Below are positions 62,503 through 64,000 of a stretch of 64,000 nt of DNA, in pieces. Numbering within the stretch: position 1 is the stretch's first letter; each line of letters opens with the position of its first letter. A program made the position numbers and the translations under genes. This DNA is from Alphaproteobacteria bacterium (GTDB taxonomy: Bacteria; Pseudomonadota; Alphaproteobacteria; Caedimonadales; UBA1908). Location: positions 62,001 through 126,000 of the forward strand of contig JAJTHL010000009.1 of assembly GCA_021298595.1 (NCBI GenBank), given 5' to 3'. Below the pieces are notes generated by a model. It was not told where the DNA came from and did no database searches. It worked only from the letters and a program-made list of their open reading frames with translations.

Positions 62503-64000
62503 CAGCCATATCAAAAAAAGTGGACACGCCTGAAGATACAAACGAGGGCGCAGCCTTCAAAAAAAAGGGAGACCTCAAGCATCTTCTTAAAAAACTCTTA
62601 GATAAAGGAAAAGAGCGCGGTTACTTAACCTATGACGAACTTAACGAGGCCCTTCCCCAAGAACAAATGTCGTCCGAGCAAATCGAAGACGCCATGTCTG
62701 TAATTACAGATATGGGCATTGACATCGTGGACTCCGAAGAAGACGTTGAGGGTCCCTCAGAGCTTGGTCTTGACGTAGAGGACACGGAAGAAGAGGACGA
62801 AAGCGGTAATCTTAAGGACGAGGATACGGCAGGCCGCACAGACGACCCCGTACGTCTTTACTTACGTGAAATGGGGCGCGTCGAGCTTCTTTCCCGTGAA
62901 GGTGAAATCGAGATCGCCAAGCGCATTGAAGAAGGGCGCATGGAAATGATCGACGCCATTTGCGAAAGCCCCCTTACCATTCGCGCCATCATCAACTGGC
63001 GTGATCAAATTCTAGAAGACCAACTCCTTCTGCGCGATGTGGTAGATCTTGAAGACATGTACGCCAACAGCGCCTTTGAAGCGGATCCCGAAGCCGGCGA
63101 CGTGCCCTTAGACGCCCCTCTAGCTTTGCCTGCCGAGACAAAAGAGGCTGACGCAAGCGAAAGCGAAGAGTCAAAAACCCATAAGGCAAAAAGCGATGAA
63201 GAAGGCAGTGAGGGCGAAGGGACAAGTGAAGAGGTTAGCGAAGAAGACGAAGACGAGTCAGGTCAGTCTTTGGCAGCCCTTGAAGAAAGCCTTAAGCCCC
63301 AAATTCTTGAGACGTTTAATCTTATTGCTGAAACATACGCACAGTTCCACGAAATCCAAGTAGAGCGTTTGCGAGCCGCCCAAGAAAGCGGGACCATGTC
63401 TTTGCCCCAGGAGGCCAAGTTCAAGTCCTTGAAAGAAGCACTTGTTCGCCTCATGAGCAGCGTACGCCTCAACAGCTACCGCATTGATATCTTGGTTGAA
63501 GACCTTTACAACTTAAACCGTAAACTTGTAGGCCTTGAAGGAAAAATGCTGCGCCTGGCGCAGGATTCCGGCATCAAACGAGAAGAGTTCTTATCAACAT
63601 ACTTTGGCAACGAACTGGATCCTGAGTGGATGGAGACCATTGCAAAGAAGACCACCAAGGGCTGGGGAAATTTTGTCGAGAAACACGCCGTAAGCGTCAT
63701 GACCCTGCGCGAGCGTATTGCAGAGATCTCTGTGGAATCTGGCCTCAACATCGCGGAGTTCCGCCGTATCGTTACCGCCGTCCAAAAAGGTGACCGCATG
63801 TCGGCGAAGGCAAAAAAAGAAATGATCGAGGCGAACCTTCGTCTTGTAATCTCCATCGCCAAAAAATACACCAACCGCGGTCTTCAGTTCTTGGATCTGA
63901 TCCAAGAGGGTAACATTGGTCTGATGAAAGCGGTGGACAAGTTCGAGTATCGCCGGGGATATAAATTCTCGACCTACGCGACCTGGTGGATTCGTCAAGC
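62499..64000 (+). CDS. rpoD: RNA polymerase sigma factor RpoD (partial, continues past the window)
   Basis: Open from ATG 62499 to the window end (500 codons). Region 1.1 is at the N-terminus; region 1.2 is [12 protein letters not shown]; an acidic non-conserved insert lies near residues 190-250; region 2 is seen in [37 protein letters not shown] and the start of region 2.3/2.4 [13 protein letters not shown]. Regions 3-4 lie outside. This is the housekeeping sigma factor. Confidence 0.97.
   Translation, partial: MTAISKKVDTPEDTNEGAAFKKKGDLKHLLKKLLDKGKERGYLTYDELNEALPQEQMSSEQIEDAMSVITDMGIDIVDSEEDVEGPSELGLDVEDTEEEDESGNLKDEDTAGRTDDPVRLYLREMGRVELLSREGEIEIAKRIEEGRMEMIDAICESPLTIRAIINWRDQILEDQLLLRDVVDLEDMYANSAFEADPEAGDVPLDAPLALPAETKEADASESEESKTHKAKSDEEGSEGEGTSEEVSEEDEDESGQSLAALEESLKPQILETFNLIAETYAQFHEIQVERLRAAQESGTMSLPQEAKFKSLKEALVRLMSSVRLNSYRIDILVEDLYNLNRKLVGLEGKMLRLAQDSGIKREEFLSTYFGNELDPEWMETIAKKTTKGWGNFVEKHAVSVMTLRERIAEISVESGLNIAEFRRIVTAVQKGDRMSAKAKKEMIEANLRLVISIAKKYTNRGLQFLDLIQEGNIGLMKAVDKFEYRRGYKFSTYATWWIRQ

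Noticed and set aside
1-64000. CRISPR array, insertion sequence or prophage
   Set aside because: No regularly spaced direct repeats, no transposase or integrase and no phage structural genes were seen.

Overview
The window is chromosomal DNA of an alphaproteobacterium with moderate GC in genes and AT-rich spacers. The class assignment rests on the split F0 operon with paired b and b' subunits (12547-14580), the large 1613-residue NAD-glutamate dehydrogenase, an FzlA-type GST-like protein next to uppP, the TIGR02300 zinc-ribbon protein, the alphaproteobacterial J-domain protein and the dnaG-rpoD pair. Several predicted secreted proteins (trypsin-like protease with repeats, methyltransferase-like protein, class 3 lipase), missing neighbours at a conserved locus and an MHS-type transporter would fit a protist-associated, Holosporales-like bacterium. 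That lifestyle is inference.

Layout, left to right. 1-4718: a large secreted protease-repeat gene cut by the window edge (minus), tRNA-Arg, and a secreted methyltransferase-like gene. 5098-7416: two exporters or transporters (minus). 7856-11276: two convergent signalling pairs (receiver plus receiver-kinase; FixL-like PAS kinase plus receiver). 11413-16410: tRNA-Lys, F0 ATP synthase genes and two related membrane proteins. 16450-24152: cell-envelope and information genes (fzlA-like, uppP, rlpA-dacA-tmk-holB-metG) and tRNA-Gly. 24280-32552: central carbon metabolism (NAD-GDH, transketolase, GAPDH). 32755-36014: flgF-flgG-flgA-flgH and tRNA-Ser. 36112-39327: an overlapping trio of FAD oxidase, GNAT and APH-like kinase. 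39630-43752: TerC, a voltage-gated channel, 3-methyladenine glycosylase, a divergent CsoR-controlled copper-type unit and a Nudix hydrolase. 44397-49335: lipase, receiver, PAP2 phosphatase and an MFS carrier. 49439-53739: J-protein, thioredoxin reductase, a 634-residue protein of unknown function, TlpA, and the small lipoprotein LptM. 53886-59546: acetoacetyl-CoA synthetase, ArnT-like transferase, dapD, DUF192, rnhA and a CDGSH protein. 59589-64000: a small secreted protein, tRNA-Val, a PCu(A)C copper chaperone, dnaG and the start of rpoD.

Themes: five tRNA genes (Arg-ACG, Lys-TTT, Gly-GCC, Ser-GGA, Val-GAC); no rRNA, CRISPR array, recognisable insertion sequence or prophage. Genes in operons are tightly packed, with ATGA or TAATG junctions at several pairs. 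The best candidates for new biology are the protease-repeat protein, the FixL-like PAS kinase coupled to a lone receiver, the three-gene oxidase/GNAT/APH unit, the CsoR operator with its HMA-MauE target, the lipase with long coiled coils, and the unknown 634-residue protein between tlpA and trxB.
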